Shown here: positions 42,265 through 50,265 of the stretch, piece after piece | Numbering within the stretch: the stretch's first letter is position 1 | Layout of the letters: every line of letters begins with the position of its first letter | Origin: UBA9959 sp038204165 | GTDB taxonomy: Bacteria > Elusimicrobiota > Elusimicrobia > Elusimicrobiales > UBA9959 | Assembly: GCA_038204165.1 (NCBI GenBank) | Contig: JBBRDG010000004.1 | Location: forward strand, 21,443-85,442 | Length of the DNA stretch: 64,000 bases | Reading direction: 5' to 3' | Translations under genes and position numbers: made by a program | Notes under the pieces: model-generated | The model's input: only the letters and a program-made list of their open reading frames with translations | Told to the model about the DNA's origin: nothing | Databases searched by the model: none

Positions 42265-43638
42265 ATGATGACAATACTCGCTAACCTCTTCTCCTCGTTG
42301 CTGCTGGCCGCCCCGGTTCAAGCCGGCCCGGCCTTAGACTCTCTAACCGCCATTACCGCCCCCCCGGCCACCATACCGGCCCCGGTCAAAGCCGGCTCTG
42401 AAACCCGCAAAGAATGGACCGTGCTGGTTTTTATGAACGGCAAAAGCAATGTGGAACCGTTCGCCCTGGCGGACTTTAACCGCTTCGAAACTCTGGGCTC
42501 TACAGAAAAAGTCAACATTGTAGTTGAACTGGGCCGCTCCCAGGGCCTGGACAACGATACTACCGCAGACGGCGACTGGGCCGGCGTACGCCGCTTCTAT
42601 GTTACCCGCGACACGGACACCGAGCACATTTCCTCTCCGCTGCTGGCCGACCTTGGCGCCGCCGACATGGGCGACTGGAAAGAGGCGGCGGCCTTCCTTA
42701 AATGGGGCAGGGCCGCCTACCCCGCGAAGAAATATCTCTTCGTGATCTGGGACCACGGCTGGGGCTGGATAGACCCGGTCGCCGCCTCCTGGAAAAACAG
42801 CGCAGGCTCCAAATCCATCTCTCACGATTTTGTGACCAAGCACTATATAGCTACAGCCGACATGGGCAAGATCTTCAAGGAGGCCGGCAAAGTAGACCTT
42901 TACATTTCCATGGCCTGCTTCATGCAGATGGCCGAAGTGGCCTACGAGCTTAAGGACGGCGCGGACGTCATAGTCGGCTCCGAGGAAGTGATCCAGCTTG
43001 CCAGTCTTAACTGGGAAGGTTTCCTGAGCACGCTGGAAAAGAATCCCGGGGCCGGGGCCGAGACCGCCGGCACTTATATGGTGGACACTTTCCACGAGAT
43101 GTATTCCCGCCCGGAATTCCAGCAGCAGCTCGCGGAGACCAAGTACGGCACCCAGCTTTCCGCGATCCGCGCGGCCAAACTGCCTGAGTTCGCGAAAAAG
43201 ACAAAGACCTGGTACGGCCTGGCTATGGCCGCCGGGGACAAGCCCGCCCTCGCCAGGGCGAAAACCGAAGTGCTGCGCTTCGAGATAGGCGACGATACCA
43301 CGGATCCGGACAAAAGGATTTCCTTCTACGGCGACCTGTACAACTTTGTAGAGTTGGCGGGCCGTTACGCTAACCCCGCACTCCCCGGCGCCAAAGAGCT
43401 GGCGTTGGCGGGCGAAGACCTTAAAACATTCATTGCCGCCGGCCTGACCATAAAGAACGTCTGGGTAGGAAAGGACCGTACCGGCAAGGAATATTCCAAC
43501 ACCCATGGTATTTCCATAAACCTCCCCGGTAAGCCCGGCAACCTTATTGAGTATTATCCCGCGTATTCAAAGCTCGCTTTCGAGAAAGCCTCCGGCTGGA
43601 ACACGTTCTCAAAGTACCTTGAGAGCATAGGAGAATAA
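42265..43638 (+). CDS. secreted clostripain-family (peptidase C11) cysteine peptidase, copy 2
   Basis: 457 residues with a signal peptide (to about 20). It is clearly paralogous to the gene at 12055: EWTVLVFMNGKSN aligns with EWTLMVFMNGKNN. The catalytic His is 164 (VIWDHGWGW) and the Cys 218 (SMACFMQMAEV); the Asp before Ala-Cys in copy 1 is Met here. It lacks the Pro/Gly/Tyr insertion of copy 1. The start has AGGAG upstream. Only 4 nt separate its stop from the prenyl synthase gene, so the two are co-transcribed, an odd pairing. Confidence 0.9.
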   Translation: MMTILANLFSSLLLAAPVQAGPALDSLTAITAPPATIPAPVKAGSETRKEWTVLVFMNGKSNVEPFALADFNRFETLGSTEKVNIVVELGRSQGLDNDTTADGDWAGVRRFYVTRDTDTEHISSPLLADLGAADMGDWKEAAAFLKWGRAAYPAKKYLFVIWDHGWGWIDPVAASWKNSAGSKSISHDFVTKHYIATADMGKIFKEAGKVDLYISMACFMQMAEVAYELKDGADVIVGSEEVIQLASLNWEGFLSTLEKNPGAGAETAGTYMVDTFHEMYSRPEFQQQLAETKYGTQLSAIRAAKLPEFAKKTKTWYGLAMAAGDKPALARAKTEVLRFEIGDDTTDPDKRISFYGDLYNFVELAGRYANPALPGAKELALAGEDLKTFIAAGLTIKNVWVGKDRTGKEYSNTHGISINLPGKPGNLIEYYPAYSKLAFEKASGWNTFSKYLESIGE

Positions 43639-43642
43639 GAAG

Positions 43643-44470
43643 GTGCCTCAGCCTCCTGAAGCGGGCTCGTCGTTCGGGCCCGCTTTTTTCTTTCTCTCGG
43701 CGAAGCAGCGCGGGGCTCTCTCCGCTTATTACGGCTACGCGCGCGCGGTGGACGACATAGCCGACGACCCTGCCCTGACGCCCGCGGAGAAAGCCGCCCG
43801 CCTGGAAGAGTGGCGCCGGACCGTGGACCGGATCTTCGCCGGGAAGCCCGCGGACAACACGCTGGAGCGCGACCTCGCCCTGGCCGTAAAGACTTTCCCC
43901 CTCAGACCCGAACATTTTCTACTGGTACTGGAAGGTGTAACCATGGACCTGAAAAAGTCCGGCTACGCCACGTACGCGGAGTTGGAACTCTACATGTACC
44001 GGGTAGCTTCTGCCGTGGGCCTGGCCTGCCTGGCCGTCTGCGGCTACGAAGCCCCCGGGGCGGGACTGCTCGCGGAAAAGTTGGGGCACGCGGTGCAGCT
44101 CACCAACATCATCCGCGACGCGGCCGAAGACTACGCCGCCGGCCGGGTCTACCTGCCGGCCGAGGACCTGGCCCGTTTCGGCTGCCCGGCAGCCTGCCTC
44201 GGCGGTTCCAATTACCCTCCCAATTTAATAGAATTGATGAAATTCGAAGCGGCCCGGGCCCGGGGCCTGTATGCCGAAGCGCTGGCACTGGCCGAGCCAC
44301 GGCTTAAGCGCAGCCTGGCTGCCCCGCTAGCAATGGGCGGACTGTACCGGGAGCTGCTCCGAAAGATTGAACGCGGCGGGTTCAGGATAAAAGAAGGCCG
44401 GGTGCGGCTCACCCGCTTCGAGAAAGCCCTGGCGCTGTTCAAAGTCTGGCTGGACTACCTCAAGATCTGA
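43643..44470 (+). CDS. squalene/phytoene synthase family protein (HpnC/HpnD-like)
   Basis: 275 residues. Head-to-head prenyl synthase fold: first Asp-rich motif VDDIADD (about 38), second motif NIIRDAAEDYAAGRVYLP (about 155), both with the metal-binding Asp. It joins two farnesyl or geranylgeranyl diphosphates. Length and the DLKKSGYATYAEL segment fit HpnC/HpnD-type enzymes that make squalene in steps, but phytoene synthase is not excluded. The start is GTG 43643, with AAGAAG just before it. A second, diverged family member lies at 60729-61799. No shc (hopene cyclase) gene is in the window. Confidence 0.85.
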   Translation: MPQPPEAGSSFGPAFFFLSAKQRGALSAYYGYARAVDDIADDPALTPAEKAARLEEWRRTVDRIFAGKPADNTLERDLALAVKTFPLRPEHFLLVLEGVTMDLKKSGYATYAELELYMYRVASAVGLACLAVCGYEAPGAGLLAEKLGHAVQLTNIIRDAAEDYAAGRVYLPAEDLARFGCPAACLGGSNYPPNLIELMKFEAARARGLYAEALALAEPRLKRSLAAPLAMGGLYRELLRKIERGGFRIKEGRVRLTRFEKALALFKVWLDYLKI

Positions 44471-44483
44471 CACCGGAGAAACT

Positions 44484-45047
44484 ATGCTTAAATCTGACGC
44501 CTGGATACGCGAAAACTGCCGCAAGCACAAGATGATCGCCCCCTTCGTGGAAGGCCTGGTGGCCAAGGGCAAGGTCTCCTACGGCCTTTCCTCCTACGGC
44601 TACGACATCCGCGTTTCCAACGAGTACAAGGTCTTCACCGACGTGCACAACTGCGTAGTGGACCCCAAGGCTTTCAACGACAAGTCCTTCGTGGACATCA
44701 AGGCCCCGTACTGCATCGTGCCGGCGCATTCCTTCGCGCTGGCCCGCTCGGTGGAATACTTCCGCATCCCCAGGGACGTGATAGGGCTGTGCATCGGCAA
44801 GAGCACTTACGCGCGCTGCGGCATCGTGGTCAACATTACGCCGCTGGAACCCGAATGGGAAGGGCACCTTACGCTGGAAATTTCCAACACCACCCCGCTG
44901 CCCGCAAAAATCTACTCCAACGAAGGGATCGCGCAGCTGGTCTTCCTCGGGACGGACCAGGTCTGCGAAACCTCCTATAAGGACAGGAAGGGCAAGTACC
45001 AGGCCCAGCGCGGGGTCACGCTCCCCCGCATCCTGAGAAAATCGTGA
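44484..45047 (+). CDS. dcd: dCTP deaminase
   Basis: 187 residues. It deaminates dCTP to dUTP for thymidylate supply. Trimeric dUTPase-like fold: SSYGYDIRV, GKSTYARCG, and the active-site TPLEPEWEGHLTLEISN with the catalytic Glu, then QRGVTLP at the end. It matches the long alpha-proteobacterial/Rickettsia-like form. The start has CGGAGAA upstream, 13 nt after the prenyl synthase. Its stop overlaps the next start (GTGA). Confidence 0.95.
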   Translation: MLKSDAWIRENCRKHKMIAPFVEGLVAKGKVSYGLSSYGYDIRVSNEYKVFTDVHNCVVDPKAFNDKSFVDIKAPYCIVPAHSFALARSVEYFRIPRDVIGLCIGKSTYARCGIVVNITPLEPEWEGHLTLEISNTTPLPAKIYSNEGIAQLVFLGTDQVCETSYKDRKGKYQAQRGVTLPRILRKS

Positions 45048-47035
45048 AGACCGCGCCGGCGCTCACCGGGGCCGCGGCCCTGTACTGCGCGCTGGCGCTG
45101 TGCCCTTTCACGTACGCCTCCCCCGCTGACCTCGTCCGCGCCAGGGAAGCCGCGGCCGCAGGCTCGGAAACGATAGCCTTGGAACTAGCCCTGGAAGGCT
45201 TCAAGGCCGACCCCGCCGACCGTGAGCTTTTTCTTTACGCGGTGGAGTTGCTGCCGGAAAAGCCCTCCCGGTATGCCCCGCAGCTGGCCGAACAGGCTAA
45301 CGCCCTTATAGTAAGGAAGGGCGAAGATTCCGCCGGCTACCTTGGCCTCTGCAAAGCGCAGCGTTCCTCCGCCCGCACTGAGGAAGCGCTTTCCAACTGC
45401 AAGAAAGCCCTGGAACTCGATCCCACCTTCTACCCCGTATACCGCGAACTGGGCCTAACCTGGGCGGCGGCCGGGAACACCCGCAAAGCGGAGGAAACCC
45501 TTGCGCTTGGCGTTGAGATCTCCTCCTCCAGCTATAAAGCGTTCTACAACCTGGCCAGGCAGCAGGAAACCCTCGGCGGAAACAGCCGCGCCGCAGCCTC
45601 TTACTCCAAGGGCCTGGCCCTGGCGGGACGCTATCCCGGCCCTGACGCGCGGCGCTACAAGGCGCTGCTGAAAGCAGGGCTCAGACGTACGGCTAATAAA
45701 GCAGAAAAAAAAGCCCGAGCTAAACCGGCAGCACCGGCTGCCCCGACCGCCCCGGCGCGCAAAGAACAGGCCGCCGCCTGCCTGGCAAAGTTCAAGGAAC
45801 TAGTTTCGCAAGGCGACACGGCGGCGGCGGCGGCCCAGAGCGAAGCCTGCCTTAAGCTTTCCCCCTCCGACCCCGGCCTGGCCGCGGGCCGCGCGCCGCT
45901 GCTGGTGCGCCTTGGCAAGTACGAAGACGGGGTAAAAGAGTACACCCGCGCCGCGGAGCTGTACGGGCCGCGAAAGGACATGGCCGCCTTCTGCCGGGTC
46001 AAAGCCGCGGAAACCTGGATCAAGCTGGAGAAACCCGCGAAAGCCATAGAACAATACAACCTGGCGCTGGCCGCCAACCCCGGAGACATTAACGCCCTGA
46101 AGGGCCTGGCCTCCGCGCTCGAAGCCCGCGGGGATGTGAACAGCGCTATAACGGTTTACGAAAAGATCATTAAGCTATCCCCGTCCGACAACAAGATCCG
46201 CGCCCGCCGGGACGAGTTGAACGCTTCACGGCTGACTAACGACGAGATGCTGGCGGAACTGCTGCTTCGCCAGGCCATAGACGCGCGAAAAACAGCGCTG
46301 CTGCCCGAAGATATACTGCTTTTTAAGGCTATCAAGACAGCCGAGATCAGCGGCGCGGTGGACATGCTTAAAGCCAAGGCCCGCTCCTCAAGGGGCCTGG
46401 TTACGGAAAAGAAAACAGCAACAGGCACAAGGCTGCTACTTACGGGGGCCGGCTACAAGGCTTACAATTTCTACGCCACGCGGGAAGCCGTAAAATTCTT
46501 CGAGAAGCAGGGCGTGGGCCTGCGCGAAATGTTCAAACTTCGCTCGCTGACCGGCGCCCCACTTTTTAACGCGGCGGGCAGACTTACCTACGAAGGAGAG
46601 GACGCCTGGCGGAAATCCGTCGCAGGAGAGAAGAACTGGCTTTTAAGCTACGAACCGGTACCGCAGAGCCCGACGGCGCTGAAAGCCGAGAAGGACGTGC
46701 AGGAATTTACCGGGCATGGCTACGAAGAGATTTCCGAACCCGAATACCTCTGGCTGATGCGCTATACCGACTGTCCGGAAGACGTGCTGCTCGCCACCCC
46801 GCTGAATATGAAAACCACTACGGACGGGGCCCGCATGCGCTACTTCATGTGCTTCCAGGAAAGAGACCCCTGCATGAACATGGTAAACAAGACTTTGCCG
46901 GCAGCGATAGGTTCCTACAGAAACGGGAACACGGACATTTCGGACAGCAAAACCTCCACCTCTTTCTTCGGAAGCGGCGGGCTTCAGAAGAAAAAAGTCT
47001 GCGTGGGAGGCAAGGTGTGGACCGGCGGAATCTGA
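45044..47035 (+). CDS. secreted TPR protein with unassigned C-terminal domain
   Basis: 663 residues starting at GTG 45044, overlapping the dcd stop by 4 nt. Signal peptide (cut near TYASP, about 26). TPR units (about 30-390) include LSNCKKALELDPTFYPVYRE, and a second block around IEQYNLALAANPGDINALKG. An Ala/Pro/Lys-rich linker (about 205-235) separates them. The final 230 residues hold an unassigned domain with several Cys (TDCPEDVLL, FQERDPC, KKVCVGG). No catalytic motif seen. Coupling to dcd is probably only a packing effect. Confidence 0.78.
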   Translation: MKTAPALTGAAALYCALALCPFTYASPADLVRAREAAAAGSETIALELALEGFKADPADRELFLYAVELLPEKPSRYAPQLAEQANALIVRKGEDSAGYLGLCKAQRSSARTEEALSNCKKALELDPTFYPVYRELGLTWAAAGNTRKAEETLALGVEISSSSYKAFYNLARQQETLGGNSRAAASYSKGLALAGRYPGPDARRYKALLKAGLRRTANKAEKKARAKPAAPAAPTAPARKEQAAACLAKFKELVSQGDTAAAAAQSEACLKLSPSDPGLAAGRAPLLVRLGKYEDGVKEYTRAAELYGPRKDMAAFCRVKAAETWIKLEKPAKAIEQYNLALAANPGDINALKGLASALEARGDVNSAITVYEKIIKLSPSDNKIRARRDELNASRLTNDEMLAELLLRQAIDARKTALLPEDILLFKAIKTAEISGAVDMLKAKARSSRGLVTEKKTATGTRLLLTGAGYKAYNFYATREAVKFFEKQGVGLREMFKLRSLTGAPLFNAAGRLTYEGEDAWRKSVAGEKNWLLSYEPVPQSPTALKAEKDVQEFTGHGYEEISEPEYLWLMRYTDCPEDVLLATPLNMKTTTDGARMRYFMCFQERDPCMNMVNKTLPAAIGSYRNGNTDISDSKTSTSFFGSGGLQKKKVCVGGKVWTGGI

Positions 47036-47074
47036 AGCGCAGGACCGCGACTGCCGGAGAAGCCGCCGCAAGTT

Positions 47075-47103
47075 TTGCACAAACCCGGAAAATTTAGTAT
47101 CAT
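47075..47103 (+). promoter_or_regulatory. promoter of rplM-rpsI
   Basis: TTGCAC (47075-47080), a 17-nt spacer, TATCAT (47098-47103). Only 9 nt separate the -10 box from the ATG at 47113, so the mRNA should be leaderless or nearly so. Confidence 0.65.
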
Positions 47104-47112
47104 AATATAACT

Positions 47113-47556
47113 ATGACACAGAAAACCACTTTGCCTAAAGCCGACACGGCCGAAAAAACCAGGAAATGGCATTTCCTTGACGCTTCCGACATGGTGCTTG
47201 GCCGTCTTTCAACGAAGATTGCCGTGCTCCTTATGGGCAAGCATAAGCGCGACTTCGCCCACAACACCGATTGCGGCGACTTCGTCGTGGTGACCAACAC
47301 CGACAAGGTGCGCATCACCGGCAACAAGCTGGAAGACAAGTTCTACTTCCGCCATTCCGGTTACGCCAACGGCGCGAAGACCATCCCCTACAAGAGGCAG
47401 ATGGAAAACGATTCCACTAAGGTACTGGAACTCTCGGTACGCCGCATGCTTGACGACAACCGCATGCGTGACAGGCGCATGAAGCGTCTCCGCATCTTCA
47501 ACGGCGCGCAGACCCAGTTCCCCATGCCTAAAACTGAGCCGAAAGCCGCTAAGTAA
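47113..47556 (+). CDS. rplM: 50S ribosomal protein L13
   Basis: 147 residues, typical L13: RKWHFLDASDMVLGRLSTKIAVLLMGKHK (in pieces), GDFVVVTNTDKVRITGNK, and YRHSGY-like FYFRHSGYANG. The C-terminus has a short Pro/Lys/Ala tail. There is no Shine-Dalgarno sequence before ATG 47113; the -10 box sits 9 nt upstream (see promoter). It forms the usual rplM-rpsI pair with the gene 25 nt downstream. Confidence 0.97.
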   Translation: MTQKTTLPKADTAEKTRKWHFLDASDMVLGRLSTKIAVLLMGKHKRDFAHNTDCGDFVVVTNTDKVRITGNKLEDKFYFRHSGYANGAKTIPYKRQMENDSTKVLELSVRRMLDDNRMRDRRMKRLRIFNGAQTQFPMPKTEPKAAK

Positions 47557-47581
47557 CATTAATTAAGGAAAAACAGATACT

Positions 47582-47980
47582 ATGGAAAACAAGAATCTCA
47601 TACTGGCAACCGGCCGCCGCAAGACGTCCATAGCCCAGATCCGCATGTCCCAGGGCGGCGAAGGCAAGATCACCATCAACACCAAAACCCCCGAGGATTA
47701 CTTCGGCAACAATCCCCGCCTCCGCCACGAGATCATCAGGCCTTTCGACCTCGCCAAGGATCAGAAGTTCGACGTCGTGATAAAAGTCACCGGCGGCGGA
47801 GTCTCCAGCCAGGCCGGGGCGATACGCCACGGCATCTCCAGGGCTATAGCCAGCCTCGGCGACAGCTTCCGCGCCTCCATGAAGAAAGCCGGGTTCCTTA
47901 CCCGCGATTCCCGCATGGTGGAAAGAAAGAAGCCCGGTCAGCCCAAAGCGCGCAAACGCTTCCAGTTCTCCAAGCGTTAA
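47582..47980 (+). CDS. rpsI: 30S ribosomal protein S9
   Basis: 132 residues. Family segments are TGRRKTSIAQIRM, GGGVSSQAGAIRHGISRA and the conserved basic end KKPGQPKARKRFQFSKR, whose last Arg reaches the P-site tRNA. AAGGA lies 13 nt before the ATG. The unit ends with the strong terminator at 48002-48034. Confidence 0.97.
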   Translation: MENKNLILATGRRKTSIAQIRMSQGGEGKITINTKTPEDYFGNNPRLRHEIIRPFDLAKDQKFDVVIKVTGGGVSSQAGAIRHGISRAIASLGDSFRASMKKAGFLTRDSRMVERKKPGQPKARKRFQFSKR

Positions 47981-48001
47981 GCAACGCCTGGCTTACTGCC
48001 G

Positions 48002-48034
48002 ACCGCGGGAGGTTCGCCTCCCGCGGTTTTTTTT
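48002..48034 (+). terminator. terminator of rplM-rpsI
   Basis: CCGCGGGAGG/CCTCCCGCGG, a 10-bp stem with a TTCG loop, followed by eight T. Confidence 0.92.
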
Positions 48035-48056
48035 GTACTTCCGGCCTGCGGACCGA

Positions 48057-48086
48057 TTGCCACGGCGGGAGAATATAATTTATCAT
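48057..48086 (+). promoter_or_regulatory. promoter of the hypothetical gene at 48093
   Basis: TTGCCA (48057-48062), an 18-nt spacer, TATCAT (48081-48086). The ATG follows 6 nt after the -10. The -35 is the same hexamer as at rplU. Confidence 0.55.
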
Positions 48087-48092
48087 GGTCTT

Positions 48093-48644
48093 ATGAAGGC
48101 ATTCTGGCTGAAGCTTACCGATACGCGGATCAAGGCCGTGCTGAACGCTGCGGAGCGCTCCGGCACGGCCCTGGGGGACCTTACGGCGGCACCTGCCGTC
48201 GCAGCCGCGTTCTTCAAGCCGCTCCGCGCCGAGCTGGCGCGCGCCGCCGCTTCGGGCGCGCCCGACCCGGCGGGTTCTGCGGCGCTGGCCGCGGCCGAGG
48301 ACCTAACCCGGTGCCTCGAAAAAACCTTCTCAGATATGGCGCTGCTGGACGCCCTTCCGGACGCGCCTGTAAAGGAAGCGTTCATCTACCTGGCGAAAGC
48401 CTGCGGGCTGGCCCCGGACCTCCTTTCCCGCTTCGGCCGCGAACGCGCGCTGAAGAAAACGCTGGCCCTTTCAGCCGGGGGCCGCAAAGCGCTGGCCCTG
48501 GCACGGGACGCGGTTGCCAGGCCCTCCTCCGGCCAGCAGCCCGGAGGTTTCGCTCAAAATCTCAAATTTTGTAGTATATATTCAGCACTCGACGCCGTTT
48601 TTGACGCGCTTGAACGCCTGGCCGAGGCCCTTGTCAGGAGATAG
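48093..48644 (+). CDS. hypothetical Ala-rich helical protein
   Basis: 183 residues, about a quarter Ala, predicted mostly helical, with no signal peptide and no family I recognise. Residues 1-15 (MKAFWLKLTDTRIKA) may form an amphipathic helix. The frame is open back to 48033, but ATG 48093 fits the promoter spacing (TATCAT then 6 nt). The composition and length do not allow a functional guess. Confidence 0.62.
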   Translation: MKAFWLKLTDTRIKAVLNAAERSGTALGDLTAAPAVAAAFFKPLRAELARAAASGAPDPAGSAALAAAEDLTRCLEKTFSDMALLDALPDAPVKEAFIYLAKACGLAPDLLSRFGRERALKKTLALSAGGRKALALARDAVARPSSGQQPGGFAQNLKFCSIYSALDAVFDALERLAEALVRR

Positions 48645-48714
48645 CGAAGCAGCTCTTATTTAAACGCGGTTCAGACGCTCTGCTTTAAGGTCTGCCCGAA
48701 AAACAGGAATCATC

Positions 48715-50265
48715 ATGAAAAAAATATTAGCCTCGTTACTTATACTCGCCCCGCTTGCTTCAGCCCGCGCGCTGACCATCGACGTTTTCCACACCAGCGA
48801 CGTGCACGGCTGGTACACCGCCCGCCCCGCCAAGTGGGACAAAGTGAATTCCACCCGCGCCATCGGCGGCTTTCCCGCGCTGGCCGCGCTGGTGAAAGCG
48901 GACAAGAACCCGCACATCCTGCTGGACTCAGGGGACACCTTCCAGGGCACGCCCGAAGGCAGCCTCACTAAAGGCATGGCCACAGTGAAGCTGATGAACC
49001 AGCTAGGTTACTCGGCAGCGGAAGTCGGAAATCACGATTACGACTACACCGAAACAAATCTCAGGAACATGGTGGCCGCCTCCTCTTTTACCTGGCTGGG
49101 CGCCAACGTTTATGTTAAAGCCACCGGCGAACGCGCCGACTATCTTAAGCCCTATACCATCATTGAAAAGGCGGGCAAGCGCATAGCTGTCATCGGCTTA
49201 GCCGGCCGCCATACTTCCACCTCAACCTTCCCCGCCTACGTCAAACACCTTGAATTCCGCGACGAGCCTGCCGAGGCCGCCCGCTGGACCGCGGAGGTCA
49301 AGAAGCTCAACCCCGACGCCATAATTATCCTGGCCCACGTCGGGTTCGGCGGTGACGTTTTCGGCAACACGGACATCTCCACCTGGACCTTCACCGCAGC
49401 CCAGACCGCTTACGGCACCCTGCCCATAGCCAGGGCGGCCAAGGGCGCCAACGTGGTGATAGGCGGGCACAACCACGTCGGGCTGACGCACGGTTTTTTC
49501 GACAAGGAAAGCTCCACGCTGATAGCCGAGAGCTTCTTCGGCCTTAGCGAGGTGTCCAAGATCAGTCTCGAGTTCGACGACGCCACCGGCAAATTCAAAG
49601 GCGCCAGCGACGAGATCGTGCCGCTCTGGACGGATAAGACCGGCGAAGATCCCGCCGTGGCCGCCATAATACAGATTTTCACCAGCCAAGTGGACAAAGA
49701 GATGGGCAAGGTCATCAGCGAAAGCGCCGTGGACCTGGGCTTCTCCACCAAAAACCTGGATTCCGACATCGGCAACTGGTTCACCGACGCGATGCGCCGC
49801 CAGGCCGGCACGGACACGGCTTTCCAGAACTCGGCCGGCATCCGCTCCGACATGAAGAAAGGGCCGGTCAGACTGCGCGACATTTTCCAGGTAATGCCTT
49901 TCGAGAACACGCTGGTAAAACTTACTATGACCGGGCAGCAGGTCACAGACCTGATAACGGAGAACCTGCGCGACGGCCGCTCCAAGCTGCAGCTCTCGGG
50001 GTTAAAGGTAACTTTTCGCAACTCCCCGCAGGGTCCAAGGGAAGTAACGCTCACCCGCGGCGGCAAGATAATAAAATCCGGGGACCTCATAACCGTGGCC
50101 ACCAACAATTACCTCACCACCGGCGGCACGGGCGGCAAAGCCTTTAACGAAGCGAGTATCTCCGAGGACACCATGCAGCCTATCCGCGACCTGCTCATTA
50201 AGGATATAACGGAACACCCCATAAAGGCCGCCCCTGAAGGCGGCAGGATAACCCTGCTGGAGTAA
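48715..50265 (+). CDS. secreted 5'-nucleotidase/UshA-family phosphatase
   Basis: 516 residues with a signal peptide (to about 19). The N-terminal metallophosphatase domain keeps every expected ligand: Asp29 and His31 (HTSDVHGW), Asp74 (DSGDTFQG), Asn106-His107-Asp108 (GNHDYDY), His in ILAHVGFGG and the pair in GGHNHVG. The C-terminal nucleotide-binding domain (about 330-516) has NSAGIRSDMKKG and a helical end. It should release phosphate from nucleotides or related esters in the periplasm. The stop overlaps the start of the next gene (TAATG), beginning a coupled trio. Confidence 0.93.
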   Translation: MKKILASLLILAPLASARALTIDVFHTSDVHGWYTARPAKWDKVNSTRAIGGFPALAALVKADKNPHILLDSGDTFQGTPEGSLTKGMATVKLMNQLGYSAAEVGNHDYDYTETNLRNMVAASSFTWLGANVYVKATGERADYLKPYTIIEKAGKRIAVIGLAGRHTSTSTFPAYVKHLEFRDEPAEAARWTAEVKKLNPDAIIILAHVGFGGDVFGNTDISTWTFTAAQTAYGTLPIARAAKGANVVIGGHNHVGLTHGFFDKESSTLIAESFFGLSEVSKISLEFDDATGKFKGASDEIVPLWTDKTGEDPAVAAIIQIFTSQVDKEMGKVISESAVDLGFSTKNLDSDIGNWFTDAMRRQAGTDTAFQNSAGIRSDMKKGPVRLRDIFQVMPFENTLVKLTMTGQQVTDLITENLRDGRSKLQLSGLKVTFRNSPQGPREVTLTRGGKIIKSGDLITVATNNYLTTGGTGGKAFNEASISEDTMQPIRDLLIKDITEHPIKAAPEGGRITLLE

